Source of the DNA: Paraburkholderia tuberum STM678
GTDB taxonomy: Bacteria; Pseudomonadota; Gammaproteobacteria; Burkholderiales; Burkholderiaceae
NCBI RefSeq assembly: GCF_902833905.1
Contig: NZ_CADFGP010000061.1
Location: forward strand, 1 to 39,793
Length of the DNA: 39,793 nucleotides
Reading direction: 5' to 3'
Below the pieces are notes generated by a model. It searched no databases. It saw only the letters and a list, made by a program, of their open reading frames with translations, and was not told the origin of the DNA. Position numbers and translations under genes: made by a program. Below are positions 32,007 through 39,793 of the stretch, one piece after another. Numbering within the stretch: the first letter of the stretch is position 1; the number at the start of each line of letters is the position of its first letter.

Positions 32007-33431
32007 ATGAGCCGTACCCTTTATGACAAGCTTTTCGACAAGCATACCGTGCGTGCGGAGCCAGACGGTTCTACGCTTCTCTACATTGACCGTCACCTTT
32101 TGAACGAAGTGACCAGTCCGCAAGCGTTCGAAGCGCTTCGCATGGAGAGGCGCGCCATCTGGCGACCCAGGTCGACTCTTGCGGTCGCGGACCACAACGT
32201 GCCCACAACCGACCGCTTGGCAGGTATCGCCGACGAGACTGCCCGCATTCAGGTCGAAAGACTGCGCGAGAATTGCAAGACCCATAACATCCAGCATTTC
32301 GGCATGGACGATGAGCGACAGGGAATTGTCCACGTCGTCGGTCCTGAGTTGGGCACCACGCTGCCTGGAATGACTATCGTGTGCGGCGATTCGCACACGA
32401 GCACACACGGTGCGTTCGGCACTTTGGCGTTCGGCATCGGGACGTCTGAGATTGAACACGTACTTGGCACCCAGACGCTGCTGACAAGGCGCAGCAAGAA
32501 CATGCGCGTGGTGGTGACCGGAGCACTCCCGTCCGGTTGCAGCGCGAAGGACGTTGCGCTTGCTCTCATCGGCAAGATTGGTACGGCTGGGGCGACCGGT
32601 CACACAATCGAATTCACTGGTCCCGTCGTCGATGCCCTTTCGATGGAAGGACGGATGACCCTGTGCAATATGTCCATTGAGGCTGGAGCGCGAGCCGGAC
32701 TGGTTGCAGTCGACGAAACAACGCTTGCCTACTGTCGCAGTCGCCCCTACGCGCCAAAGGGGCAGGACTGGGTAAAAGCTGCGGCTGAGTGGGGCGCGTG
32801 GCGCTCGGACGATGACGCGTCTTTCGACGCACACGTCACTCTCGATGCGTCATCCCTGACGCCGCAAGTCACATGGGGGACGTCACCTGAGATGGTCGTG
32901 GGCATCGAGGATTGCATCCCCGACCCCGCGACCCTGGCGGACAAGAACCGGCGCACCGGCTATGAGCTTGCACTGCGCTATATGGATTTGAAGCCGGGCA
33001 CACGCATGATGGATATCTCAGTTGACAAGGTCTTCATTGGCTCCTGCACGAATGGGCGAATTGAGGACCTGCGCGCTGCTGCCGACGTGCTGCGTTCGCT
33101 CAACGCCCATGTGGCGCCGAATATCAGCCTCGCTCTCGCGGTGCCCGGGTCAAGTGCAGTCAAGCGGGAAGCGGAACAAGAAGGATTGGACCAGGTTTTC
33201 ATCGGGGCCGGATTTGAGTGGAGAGAAGCCGGTTGTTCGATGTGCCTCGGAATGAACCCTGACCATCTGGAGCCAGGCGAACGGGTCGCATCAACATCGA
33301 ATCGCAACTTCGAAGGTCGGCAAGGCGCCGGCGGACGGTCGCACCTGGTCAGCCCGGCAATGGCTGCAGCGGCCGCTGTCGCGGGTCATTTCGTTGACGT
33401 ACGCGCCCTGAAACCGCGCCAGGAAACCTAG
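32007..33431 (+). CDS. leuC: LeuC-like aconitase-family hydratase, large subunit
   Basis: Large subunit of a two-part [4Fe-4S] hydro-lyase, 474 residues. The sequence stays close to LeuC proper: MSRTLYDKLFDKHTV, VADHNVPTTDR, VCGDSHTSTHGAFGTLAFGI and SEIEHVLGTQTLL. Cluster ligands are Cys in FIGSCTNGRIEDL and two Cys in REAGCSMCLGMNPD. It ends with NRNFEGRQGAGGRSHLVSP. In leucine synthesis it isomerises isopropylmalate. Here no leuB is present and the neighbours are degradative, so it more likely hydrates an unsaturated di- or tricarboxylic acid. GAGGAA precedes ATG 32007; ATG 31989 is an alternative. Confidence 0.9.
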   Translation: MSRTLYDKLFDKHTVRAEPDGSTLLYIDRHLLNEVTSPQAFEALRMERRAIWRPRSTLAVADHNVPTTDRLAGIADETARIQVERLRENCKTHNIQHFGMDDERQGIVHVVGPELGTTLPGMTIVCGDSHTSTHGAFGTLAFGIGTSEIEHVLGTQTLLTRRSKNMRVVVTGALPSGCSAKDVALALIGKIGTAGATGHTIEFTGPVVDALSMEGRMTLCNMSIEAGARAGLVAVDETTLAYCRSRPYAPKGQDWVKAAAEWGAWRSDDDASFDAHVTLDASSLTPQVTWGTSPEMVVGIEDCIPDPATLADKNRRTGYELALRYMDLKPGTRMMDISVDKVFIGSCTNGRIEDLRAAADVLRSLNAHVAPNISLALAVPGSSAVKREAEQEGLDQVFIGAGFEWREAGCSMCLGMNPDHLEPGERVASTSNRNFEGRQGAGGRSHLVSPAMAAAAAVAGHFVDVRALKPRQET

Positions 33432-33433
33432 TC

Positions 33434-34066
33434 ATGCAGCCATTTGTCACTCACACTGGCATCGCCGTCCCGCTGGAGCGGGACAACGTCGACACCGATG
33501 CCATCATGCCGAAGCAGTTCATGAAAGCTATCGCCCGGACCGGCTTCGGGCCGTATGTGTTCGACGAATGGCGGTTCGAAGACTCCGGTTACTACGGGAA
33601 GCCGGCGACGGAGCGGTTGCCTAAGCCGGATTTCGTCCTGAACCGACCGCGCTACGCGGGTGCGTCGATACTTCTCGCCGGTCGAAATTTTGGCTGTGGC
33701 AGCTCGCGCGAACATGCGCCGTGGGCTCTTCAGCAGTACGGATTCCGCGTCCTGATTGCGCGAAGCTTCGCCGATATCTTCTACAACAATTGCTGCAAGA
33801 ACGGGATGCTTCCGGTTGTTCTGACTGGCGATGAAATTTCTTACCTGTTCAAGGCGGTAGATAAAACGCCTGGCTATCAACTTTGCGTTGACCTTCTTAG
33901 GCGGTCGGTGTCGGCCTCCGATGGATTTCATGCCCACTTCGACATGGAGCTAGCCCAGAGAACGCATCTTATCGAGGGTATTGACGAGGTTGGTGCTACG
34001 TTAAAGCACGCAGAAGAGATTACAAATTTTGAGGCAACGTATTTAGGGGGACGACCGTGGCTCTGA
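33434..34066 (+). CDS. leuD: LeuD-like aconitase-family hydratase, small subunit
   Basis: Small swivelling-domain partner of the LeuC-like protein, 210 residues, usual length. It shows THTGIAVPLERDNVDTDAIM, PKQFMKAIARTGFGPYVFD, the ILLAGRNFGCGSSREHAPWA loop that shapes substrate specificity, and LIARSFADIFYNNCCKNGML. It starts 2 bp after leuC and overlaps the transporter gene by 10 bp, so hydratase and uptake are co-expressed. Substrate could be isopropylmalate or a related 2-hydroxy acid. Confidence 0.9.
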   Translation: MQPFVTHTGIAVPLERDNVDTDAIMPKQFMKAIARTGFGPYVFDEWRFEDSGYYGKPATERLPKPDFVLNRPRYAGASILLAGRNFGCGSSREHAPWALQQYGFRVLIARSFADIFYNNCCKNGMLPVVLTGDEISYLFKAVDKTPGYQLCVDLLRRSVSASDGFHAHFDMELAQRTHLIEGIDEVGATLKHAEEITNFEATYLGGRPWL

Positions 34067-35415
34067 CTCGGCAGGATGGAATATTGGACGCACCACTCGC
34101 AAGCACTGAGGTGAGCTCGAGTGGAGGGAGTATTGCTCAATCCGCAACCGCGGACGCACTTTTCAAACGGATTGCGTTACGGCTCATTCCGTTCCTGTTC
34201 TTCTGCTACGTTCTGAACTACATTGACCGCGTCAACGTCAGCTTCGCCCATCTGCAGTTCAAGAACGACCTCGGACTTACCGAAGCTGCTTACGGCTTCG
34301 GCGTCGGAATTTTCTACGTGGGGTACGTGCTGTTCGAGGTTCCCAGCAGCCTGCTGCTCCGCAGGATCGGAGCCCGAAAGACGATAGCTCGCATCATGGT
34401 TCTCTGGGGATTGGTGTCTCTCTCGATGATGTTCGTGCGCAATCCGACCCAGTTCTATATCGCACGGGTTGCTCTTGGCATTGCGGAAGCTGGCTTTTTC
34501 CCGGGCATTGTTTACTACCTGACGACATGGTTCCCTAACCGGTATCGTGCGAGAGTGCTTTCTGCCTTTGTGCTCGGGATTGCGGTCGCTGGTATTACTG
34601 GCGGCCCGGTTTCAGGCTGGATTCTGAACAATGCTGAAGGGTGGCATGCGCTGCATGCCTGGCAGTGGCTGTTCCTTCTGGAAGGCGTCCCGCCCGTGCT
34701 TGTTGGGCTGTGCGCCTTATGGTATCTGCCAGATAGCCCGCAGACCACGAAATGGCTGTCGGCACACGAAAAGGCAATCGTTGTCCAGGAACTGGAAGGC
34801 TTCTCCGACTCCACTTCCCACCAGATTTCACACTTCGGCGCGGCGCTAAAAAATTGGCGAGTGTATGTCTGCGCCTTCGGGTATTTCACCATCACATGGG
34901 CGGGAAGCATTCTCAATTTCTGGGCGCCGTCCGTCATTCGTGAGGCGGGCGTGGCGAATCCGTGGCACATCGGCTTGTTGTCCGCTGTTCCGTATTTCAT
35001 TGGCGCAATAGGTATGCTGGTGGTGAGCCGGCACTCGGACGCCCGGAACGAGCGTCGTTTGCACTTCGCTAGTTGCGCACTGGTATCGGCTCTCGGGGCG
35101 GTGCTTATCGGCGCAACACATTCTTCCTTCGGACCTGCAATCGCTGGCTTGGCTCTCGTCGCCATCGGGTACCTGACGTGTACAGCAATCTTCTGGACTA
35201 TTCCGGCAACCTTCCTGTCCGGTACAGCGTCCGCGGGCTCGATCGCCCTGATATCCAGCATCGGCCAGCTCGGCAGTCTCACGGCTCCGACCGCGATCGG
35301 CTCACTGACAGCGCTCACGCATGAGATAAGCGCTGGTTCGTACCTGGTGGCGTTCGTCCTGATGTGCGGCGCGGCAGTCATCGCAGTGGCGATGCGCAAT
35401 AACGCGGCGAAATGA
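34057..35415 (+). CDS. MFS transporter, anion:cation symporter (ACS) family
   Basis: Twelve-helix permease of 452 residues in the ACS branch, which carries tartrate, 4-hydroxyphenylacetate, phthalate and other acids. Signature segments: LIPFLFFCYVLNYIDRVNVS, FAHLQFKNDLGLTEAAYGFG, YVLFEVPSSLLLRRIGARKT, RVALGIAEAGFFPGIVYYLT and WFPNRYRARV. YLPDSPQTTKWLS leads into the central loop. The start is GTG 34057 with AGGGGG six bases upstream, overlapping the leuD stop by 10 bp. It is the last gene of the operon and probably imports the acid degraded by it. Confidence 0.92.
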   Translation: MALTRQDGILDAPLASTEVSSSGGSIAQSATADALFKRIALRLIPFLFFCYVLNYIDRVNVSFAHLQFKNDLGLTEAAYGFGVGIFYVGYVLFEVPSSLLLRRIGARKTIARIMVLWGLVSLSMMFVRNPTQFYIARVALGIAEAGFFPGIVYYLTTWFPNRYRARVLSAFVLGIAVAGITGGPVSGWILNNAEGWHALHAWQWLFLLEGVPPVLVGLCALWYLPDSPQTTKWLSAHEKAIVVQELEGFSDSTSHQISHFGAALKNWRVYVCAFGYFTITWAGSILNFWAPSVIREAGVANPWHIGLLSAVPYFIGAIGMLVVSRHSDARNERRLHFASCALVSALGAVLIGATHSSFGPAIAGLALVAIGYLTCTAIFWTIPATFLSGTASAGSIALISSIGQLGSLTAPTAIGSLTALTHEISAGSYLVAFVLMCGAAVIAVAMRNNAAK

Positions 35416-35478
35416 AAGCAAGATTCGAGGAGAGCCGTTGTCGCTTATCGCAAAGGTGGCACTAGTGTCTAATGCCGT

Positions 35479-36783
35479 TCAGTTAAGGTCTCTCTTCAGG
35501 AATCGAACGGTGTAACGGAAAGGTCTGGATTTGACGGCCCGGGCGCAAGTGCGCCCGGGCCGTTTTTCGTTGCGAAGCTGCTTGAGCCGCTCGCGCAAGC
35601 GAGTCAGCAGCATAGGAAGTTTGCCGTACGAGCGCGTCACGGCCGCCCATGTCATTTCATACTGGATGATATGGAAGGCCCGAATAAAGCTCAGATCCTC
35701 TGGCGCATGCCCAGCATCAAGCGCGGCTTTGGCTATTTCCAGACGGATCAGGTTGTAGGCGACCAGGGCGCCCCAAAGCTCCTGGTAGACCCCTTGCACA
35801 GTCTGACTGCGAAGCGTCAGCTCCATGCCCAGCATCGACTGCTTCAATTCATGGTAGCTGGTCTCGATCTGCCAGCGACGCTCGTAGCACGCCACGATGT
35901 CGGCCGCCTTGAAACGCCGTCGATCGGTCAGGGACGTCAGCAAGATCCGTTGCCTGCCGCGGATATCGACGGCAAGCACCGCGCGAGCCTCCCAGAATTC
36001 GGGGAGTTGCGGGCATTTCGTTCGTGCCTGCGGCGAAACGCGCATGCGCACGATCTGGTCCCCGTCGTGCCCCCTCACCACCTCCCAACGCGTATTGGAC
36101 TTGGCCGGGATGATGAAATGCCGGTTCTCGCCACCCGAGACCAGGTTGCATAGCAACTGGGCCGACAGGAACCCCTTGTCGAACACAGTAATGGAGTTAT
36201 CTGGCACGCGCGGGATAAGCTCACGCGCCCAGATCATCTCATTGATGTCGTAAGGACCGAAGCTGGCATCGCGCACCAGACGCGTCGCAATGGTGGTGAG
36301 CGTGACTGCGCGCAATTGAGGATAGCTGCCCACCCGGTCATGAGTGGCGGCTGAGGCGCCAAAGTGCTTGCGGTTGGCGGCACTGTCGGCGGTTTGCAAC
36401 GTGGTGCCATCCATCGCGAACAGCGCGAAGCCCTTGAAGAGATACTTCGCCTGATCCTGCGCGACCCAGTTCCTGGCTGATTCGTGAAACAGCCACGCCA
36501 GAGGAGCGGCGTCGGTGCGCTGCCGCGCCTGGCCGATGGCGCTTTTACTGACAAATGACGCTTGCGGTGTGGGTAGGGCAAGGTCCAGTTCGTCAACGAC
36601 CTCACTGATCGACTGGTGCCGGTACAACGCCAGCGCAATCACCAGCCATACGACCTGCTGCGCGGGTAGCCGGCGCCGACGAATGCTCGCACTGCCACTG
36701 GCCTGTACCGCACACTCGATCCACTCGTACGGAAGATGCTGCCCCAGCCGGTCCCATTCGAACGGCCGCTGTGATTCGACGAG
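35479..36783 (-). pseudogene. IS4-family transposase, 5'-truncated
   Basis: DDE transposase of the IS4 family. From the junction at about 36783 the frame is open without an ATG through EWDRLGQHLPYEWIECAVQ and RRRRLPAQQVVWLVIALALY, the typical IS4 N-terminal domain. A GTG at 36642 could start a shorter 387-residue product. The catalytic core keeps FALFAMDGTTLQTADS (first Asp), VFDKGFLSAQLLC (second Asp) and the Y-(2)-R-(3)-E signature YERRWQIETSYHELKQ. About 30-40 N-terminal residues and the right IS end are missing where the IS3 element abuts. The left end is probably in 35460-35480. Confidence 0.8.
35535..35567 (+). terminator. Strong rho-independent terminator inside the IS4 transposase 3' end
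   Basis: CGGCCCGGGCGC (35535-35546), loop AAGT, GCGCCCGGGCCG (35551-35562) form a perfect 12-bp GC stem followed by TTTTT. It faces plus-strand transcripts coming from the leuD-MFS operon, while the same bases encode the C-terminus of the minus-strand transposase. It would stop read-through into the IS. Confidence 0.8.
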
Positions 36784-36794
36784 TGTCGGTGGTC

Positions 36795-37845
36795 GCGTTT
36801 GATGGGTTCGAAGTTATCTGTCTGATCGGGATTCAGATGGACCGTATGTACGCGCTTCCAGTTTCGCGTGGAGCCTTTCCATCGTAGTGGGTTGCGCTGC
36901 TTTGCTGCCTCGTAGAGCGTCGCGCGGCGATCGAGGATCTGCTGGTCAAGGTTGATGTGCCGTTGGGCAGGTGTGACGAAACGGATCGCGCTATGACGAT
37001 GTTCGTGGTTATACCAGCGCACCAACCCGGAGACCCAGGCGCGCGCGGCAAATAGCGTGTCGAACGCTTGCATAGGATAGGCCGGCCGATACTTCAGTGT
37101 TTTGAACAACGATTCCGAGAACGGGTTGTAGTTGCTCACGCCCGGTCGACTCAATGACGGCATGACACCCAGAGCCTGCAGGGTGGCGAGCATCGTGGCA
37201 CCCTTCATCGGGCCGCCGTTATCCGAATGCAAAATCACCTGGCCCGGCTTGATTGCTTCGCGCGCACATAGATCCTTCAGAAGCTCGCTGGCCTGGGCGC
37301 CGCTCTCGTCGGCGTAGACCTGCCAGCCGACGACCATCCTGCTGAATACGTCCATGAACAGATAGAGATAGAAATACTGCCCGCGAACTGTCGTCGGCAG
37401 GTAAGTGATATCCCTGCTGAACAACTGGTTGGGGCCCGTCGGCACATACGGCGCGTGGTTTGCTGCGAACGCGGGCCGGTCGTTCACTGCGCCGATGAGC
37501 AAGCTGTTTCTCTTCACGCAGCACCCGGTAAAACGTCGATTCCGAGGCGATGTAGCGGCCCTGGTCAGCCAGACGAGGCACGATCTGACTCGGCGGCAGA
37601 TGACCGAATTCGACAGAGTTGGCCACCACCAGTAGTTCAGCACGTTCATCGGCCGACAGCTTGTGACCGGCATCATGATGGCGTAAGGTGCGCCCATCCA
37701 CCGCCTCAGGACCGCCGCCTTGCCAGCGCTGCACGGTGCGCGCGCTTAGTCCGAGCACGGCACATGCGCGTGCCTGACGAGCCCCCGCTGTCGTCGCCTC
37801 ACCGATCAGCTCCCGCAATGTTGCGCGCTCTTCGGGGGAGCTCAT
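36795..37845 (-). pseudogene. IS3-family transposase OrfB, frameshifted
   Basis: OrfB starts at ATG 37845, overlapping the orfA stop (ATGA): MSSPEERATLRELIGEATTA, RACAVLGLSARTVQRWQGG, LPPSQIVPRLADQGRYIASE, STFYRVLREEKQLAHRRSE. Around 37430-37490 the frame changes. The rve-type catalytic core continues in the other frame with Asp in QLFSRDITYLP, Asp in ILHSDNGGPMKG and Glu in YNPFSESLFKTLKYRP, 36 residues after the second Asp, the D(35)E spacing of IS3. RWYNHEHRHSAIRFVTPAQR and NPLRWKGSTRNWKRV close it. No in-frame stop is met before the IS4 junction. Confidence 0.8.
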
Positions 37846-38342
37846 TCGTCCTCGTTCCCGAACAGCGCCTGATACCTTTTTGAAAGTACAAGCAACGCGG
37901 CTGCCTCCGCTAAAGCCTTCTCCTTGCGTTTCAGTTCGCGCTGCAGCTGCGCATTGGCCTGTTTCAGCTCGCGCAGCTCTGGAGCGTTTGCACGTGCGCT
38001 GCTCGCAGTGCCGGCCGAGCAGAACTGGGCGCGCCACTGGTTCAGATGATGGGCAAACAAGCCCCGTTCACGGCACCACGCGTTCAGCGCCTCGTCGCTC
38101 AGTCCATGGCTCTGTTGCAATGCCAGCAGGCGCTCTTCCAAAGACCAGTCTTCCGGGCGCCGTGCATCGGCTGGTCCCGGGTTGCGGTTTGCGGCGTTAG
38201 ACACGCGGATCCACTTCCTCAAGGTTAATACGTTCATGTTCAGTTCCGAGGCAACCGTTCCTACGGACCGGTTGCCTCGTTGCAGGACCTTTGCCAGCGC
38301 TTGCTCCCTGAATTCGACAGAATACGTCTGTTTGGCATTCAA
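37842..38342 (-). CDS. IS3-family transposase OrfA
   Basis: Intact OrfA of 166 residues, longer than the usual 90-100. A first helix-turn-helix, TYSVEFREQALAKVLQRGNR, SVGTVASELNMNVLTLRKWI, is followed by a second possible DNA-binding unit (WSLEERLLALQQSHGLSDEA, LNAWCRERGLFAHHLNQWRA) and a coiled-coil leucine-zipper-like region (ELRELKQANAQLQRELKRKE, KALAEAAALLVLSKRYQALF). It overlaps orfB by 4 bp, so coupling by re-initiation rather than by a -1 slip is likely. It can bind the element ends but has no intact OrfB partner here. Confidence 0.88.
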   Translation of the reverse strand: MNAKQTYSVEFREQALAKVLQRGNRSVGTVASELNMNVLTLRKWIRVSNAANRNPGPADARRPEDWSLEERLLALQQSHGLSDEALNAWCRERGLFAHHLNQWRAQFCSAGTASSARANAPELRELKQANAQLQRELKRKEKALAEAAALLVLSKRYQALFGNEDE

Positions 38343-38523
38343 CCTGCACCTCTGAGTTCTTTAAATTAAGAAAATTCAGAGGCGACAACTTCTATGAGTA
38401 GTCCTTTGTCAAGCTATTTGGCGGGGCGGCTGATCATCAATAAATGGATATTGCGCCAACGTGTACAACGGGTCCGCTGCGTTGCCGGTGAATTGCAATG
38501 GTTCGAAGTCGATCCTTGCGCCC

Positions 38524-38729
38524 GTGAGAGCTGAAGTCTCACTAACTTCTATCCGCTGGCGTGAAGCCAGCCTCATCCTATACGCGCGTTACGCCGGCAT
38601 CATGACCGGGAGCATGCCCCATCTAGAGAATCGGTTGCCTGCTTGTGCAACCCTTGTCGCCTACGGGCATGCTCGCTTCAAACCATATTTGCTTCACCTC
38701 ACATCGTTGATCAGGTCTGGTGCGACCAG
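38524..38729 (-). ncRNA. Structured non-coding region after the IS110 transposase, candidate bridge RNA
   Basis: Four inverted repeats follow one another: GTGAGA/TCTCAC (38524-38529, 38537-38542), GCTGGC/GCCAGC (38555-38560, 38566-38571), GAGCATGCCC/GGGCATGCTC (38610-38619, 38665-38674) and CTGGT/ACCAG (38717-38721, 38725-38729). Inside the third lies another stem, GGTTGC/GCAACC (38633-38638, 38647-38652), leaving two unpaired arms of about 12-14 nt on either side. Stem, two-sided internal loop, inner stem and apical loop is the shape of a guide loop in IS110/IS1111 bridge RNAs, which are encoded in the non-coding end of the element. The function is inferred from position and folding by eye. 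Confidence 0.45.
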
Positions 38730-38741
38730 CACTGTGACGAC

Positions 38742-39793
38742 TTATGCGGGTTTCAGTTGCGCTCCAGCGGGAATCACCCCGTCCTTCAGATAGCGCCACA
38801 GCGCAATCGCCAGACGCCGCGCCACGGCGACGATGGTAATGCGACGCGCCCGTCGATTGGGCCCCGTGCCTTGGGTACGCCGATTGAACCACTGCGTCAG
38901 CGCACTCGCGGGTTGGTAGCGGATCCAGGACCACGCCATCTCGATCAGCAGCGCACGCACGCGTCTGTTGCCTTGTTTGCTGATGCCTTGATCTACCTGG
39001 CTCTCGCCACTGTCGAAGCGTTGCGGTGCAAGGCCAACGCATGCGCCGACTTGGCGCCGGTTACTGAATTGTCGCCAGAACAGTTCCAACGCCAGTCTCG
39101 AGCCGCCAACGGGGCCGATGCCGTTTAGGCGCGTGAGGTGAGCAATCCGCTCTCGCGCAGGCTCGGGCAGACTGGTCTGGCGCGTCTTCTCCAGTACGGC
39201 CAGTTGCTGCTCGGCGAGTGTCAGTCGCTCACACTCGCGGAGCAGCCGTTCGTGGAGCTCTGCTGGCAGCGGCGCGCCATCGTGACACCGCAACTCGCCG
39301 CGGGCGAGCCGGCCGGCGAACTTCCTGCTGTCGACCTCGTCCCAGCAACCGAGCGTGACCAGCAGCTTGCGCATGCGGTCGCGGTGCTGCAGGACTTCCT
39401 TCTGCAGTTGCCCGCGATCGCGCATCAGATGGCGGGATGCTTCGTCCTGCGGTGACGGCACCCGGATTACCCGCATGCGTCCGCCTTCTCCGCGTAGCCA
39501 GGCACGCAGGTTGATGACCAGCTTGACGGCATCGAGCCGGTCGGTCTTGGCGCGCCGTTTGTGGCGCTCAACGGGGATGCTCGCGGGATCGACGACATGA
39601 CATTCGATCCCGCGAGCCTGCAGCGCACGACAGATCCAGAACGCGTCTTGGCCCGCTTCATAGCTGACGACGACTCGTACATTCGCTGGTAGTGCCCACT
39701 TCGGTTCCGTCGCAATAAGGCGTTCGGTTATGCTGTCGGTTCCGAGCGGAGCGATGTGAGCGATGAAGGAAAAGCTGAATGGGGCGGTGGCAA
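38742..39793 (-). CDS. IS110-family transposase (DEDD recombinase), 5' end outside the window
   Basis: The frame is open from the window edge to a stop at 38742, about 350 residues, with the N-terminus beyond 39793. DEDD RuvC-like domain: VRVVVSYEAGQDAFWICRAL holds the Glu, HKRRAKTDRLDAVKLV the two later Asp; the first Asp is outside. The C-terminal transposase_20 domain begins at HLTRLNGIGPVGGSRLAL and includes FSNRRQVGACVGLAPQRFD, SGESQVDQGISKQGNRRVRA and ITIVAVARRLAIALWRYL, with the serine region around GIGPVGGS. No stop or frameshift is visible, so it may be active. A related C-terminal scrap lies at 25642-25740. Confidence 0.92.
   Translation of the reverse strand, partial: ATAPFSFSFIAHIAPLGTDSITERLIATEPKWALPANVRVVVSYEAGQDAFWICRALQARGIECHVVDPASIPVERHKRRAKTDRLDAVKLVINLRAWLRGEGGRMRVIRVPSPQDEASRHLMRDRGQLQKEVLQHRDRMRKLLVTLGCWDEVDSRKFAGRLARGELRCHDGAPLPAELHERLLRECERLTLAEQQLAVLEKTRQTSLPEPARERIAHLTRLNGIGPVGGSRLALELFWRQFSNRRQVGACVGLAPQRFDSGESQVDQGISKQGNRRVRALLIEMAWSWIRYQPASALTQWFNRRTQGTGPNRRARRITIVAVARRLAIALWRYLKDGVIPAGAQLKPA

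Larger units (their letters stand above)
36784..38387 (-). mobile_element. IS3-family insertion sequence, damaged
   Basis: About 1.6 kb with orfA and orfB on the minus strand. The upstream end is read as TGTCGCCTCTGAATTTTC (minus strand from 38387). It forms a quasi-palindrome with CCTCTGA (38349-38355) and TCAGAGG (38376-38382). The other end is taken as TGTCGGTGG at 36784 on the plus strand, where the IS4 frame resumes, but only TGTCG matches, so this end is uncertain or lost. orfB has a frameshift and no proper stop, so the element is probably immobile. Confidence 0.6.

Noticed and set aside
32007..34066. Ordinary leucine-biosynthesis leuCD
   Set aside because: Not rejected as a family assignment. 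The biosynthetic role is doubtful because leuB is missing and the operon neighbours are a CoA transferase, a lyase and a permease.
1..39793. CRISPR array, tRNA or rRNA genes, phage genes
   Set aside because: No regularly spaced direct repeats, cloverleaf-like segments, rRNA signatures or phage structural genes were seen on reading through the window.

Overview
The window looks like an accessory, insertion-sequence-rich stretch of a high-GC Burkholderiaceae genome (Burkholderia, Paraburkholderia, Caballeronia or Cupriavidus type). This is inferred from strong G/C third-position use, the family mix (malonate decarboxylase, glcDEF, FCD-type GntR and LysR regulators, OFA and ACS transporters) and the kinds of IS elements. 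No rRNA, tRNA or CRISPR array was seen.

Layout. 1-3.8 kb: a DUF1330 protein, a secreted cupin protein, one complete transglutaminase-like protein and a second one beheaded by an IS6-family element (3796-4632). 4.8-10.4 kb: a glycolate oxidase locus, with an FCD/GntR regulator and an HxlR regulator on the minus strand, then a possible 36-codon leader ORF and glcD-glcE-glcF on the plus strand. 10.6-11.9 kb: decayed IS630 and IS3 fragments.

12.2-25.4 kb: one long co-oriented catabolic block. It holds an alpha/beta hydrolase, a group III iron alcohol dehydrogenase, a membrane di-iron fatty acid hydroxylase-like protein, an MFS transporter, two tandem FCD/GntR paralogues, then mdcA-mdcC-mdcD-mdcE-mdcB-mdcH (biotin-independent malonate decarboxylase) and an OFA-type MFS carrier. 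Three near-identical 14-bp palindromic sites lie upstream of the hydrolase gene, the hydroxylase gene and mdcA. They tie the block into one probable regulon: an imported compound would be hydroxylated, oxidised and hydrolysed towards malonate, which MDC turns into acetate. mdcG is absent.

25.4-26.1 kb: a scrap heap of truncated genes (LacI C-terminus, IS110 C-terminus, Tsx-like porin N-terminus). 26.3-35.4 kb: a second catabolic block. It holds an intradiol ring-cleavage dioxygenase broken by two frameshifts, a LysR regulator with a striking palindromic operator, and the divergent operon citrate-synthase/citryl-CoA-lyase-like, CaiB-type CoA transferase, VOC protein, alpha/beta hydrolase, leuC-like, leuD-like and ACS-type MFS permease. 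Hydratase, CoA-transferase and retro-Claisen lyase together suggest breakdown of an unsaturated or hydroxylated di- or tricarboxylic acid.

35.4-39.8 kb: IS4 (5'-truncated), IS3 (frameshifted orfB) and an IS110 transposase that runs off the right edge. The IS110 gene is followed by a chain of stem-loops that resembles a bridge-RNA region.
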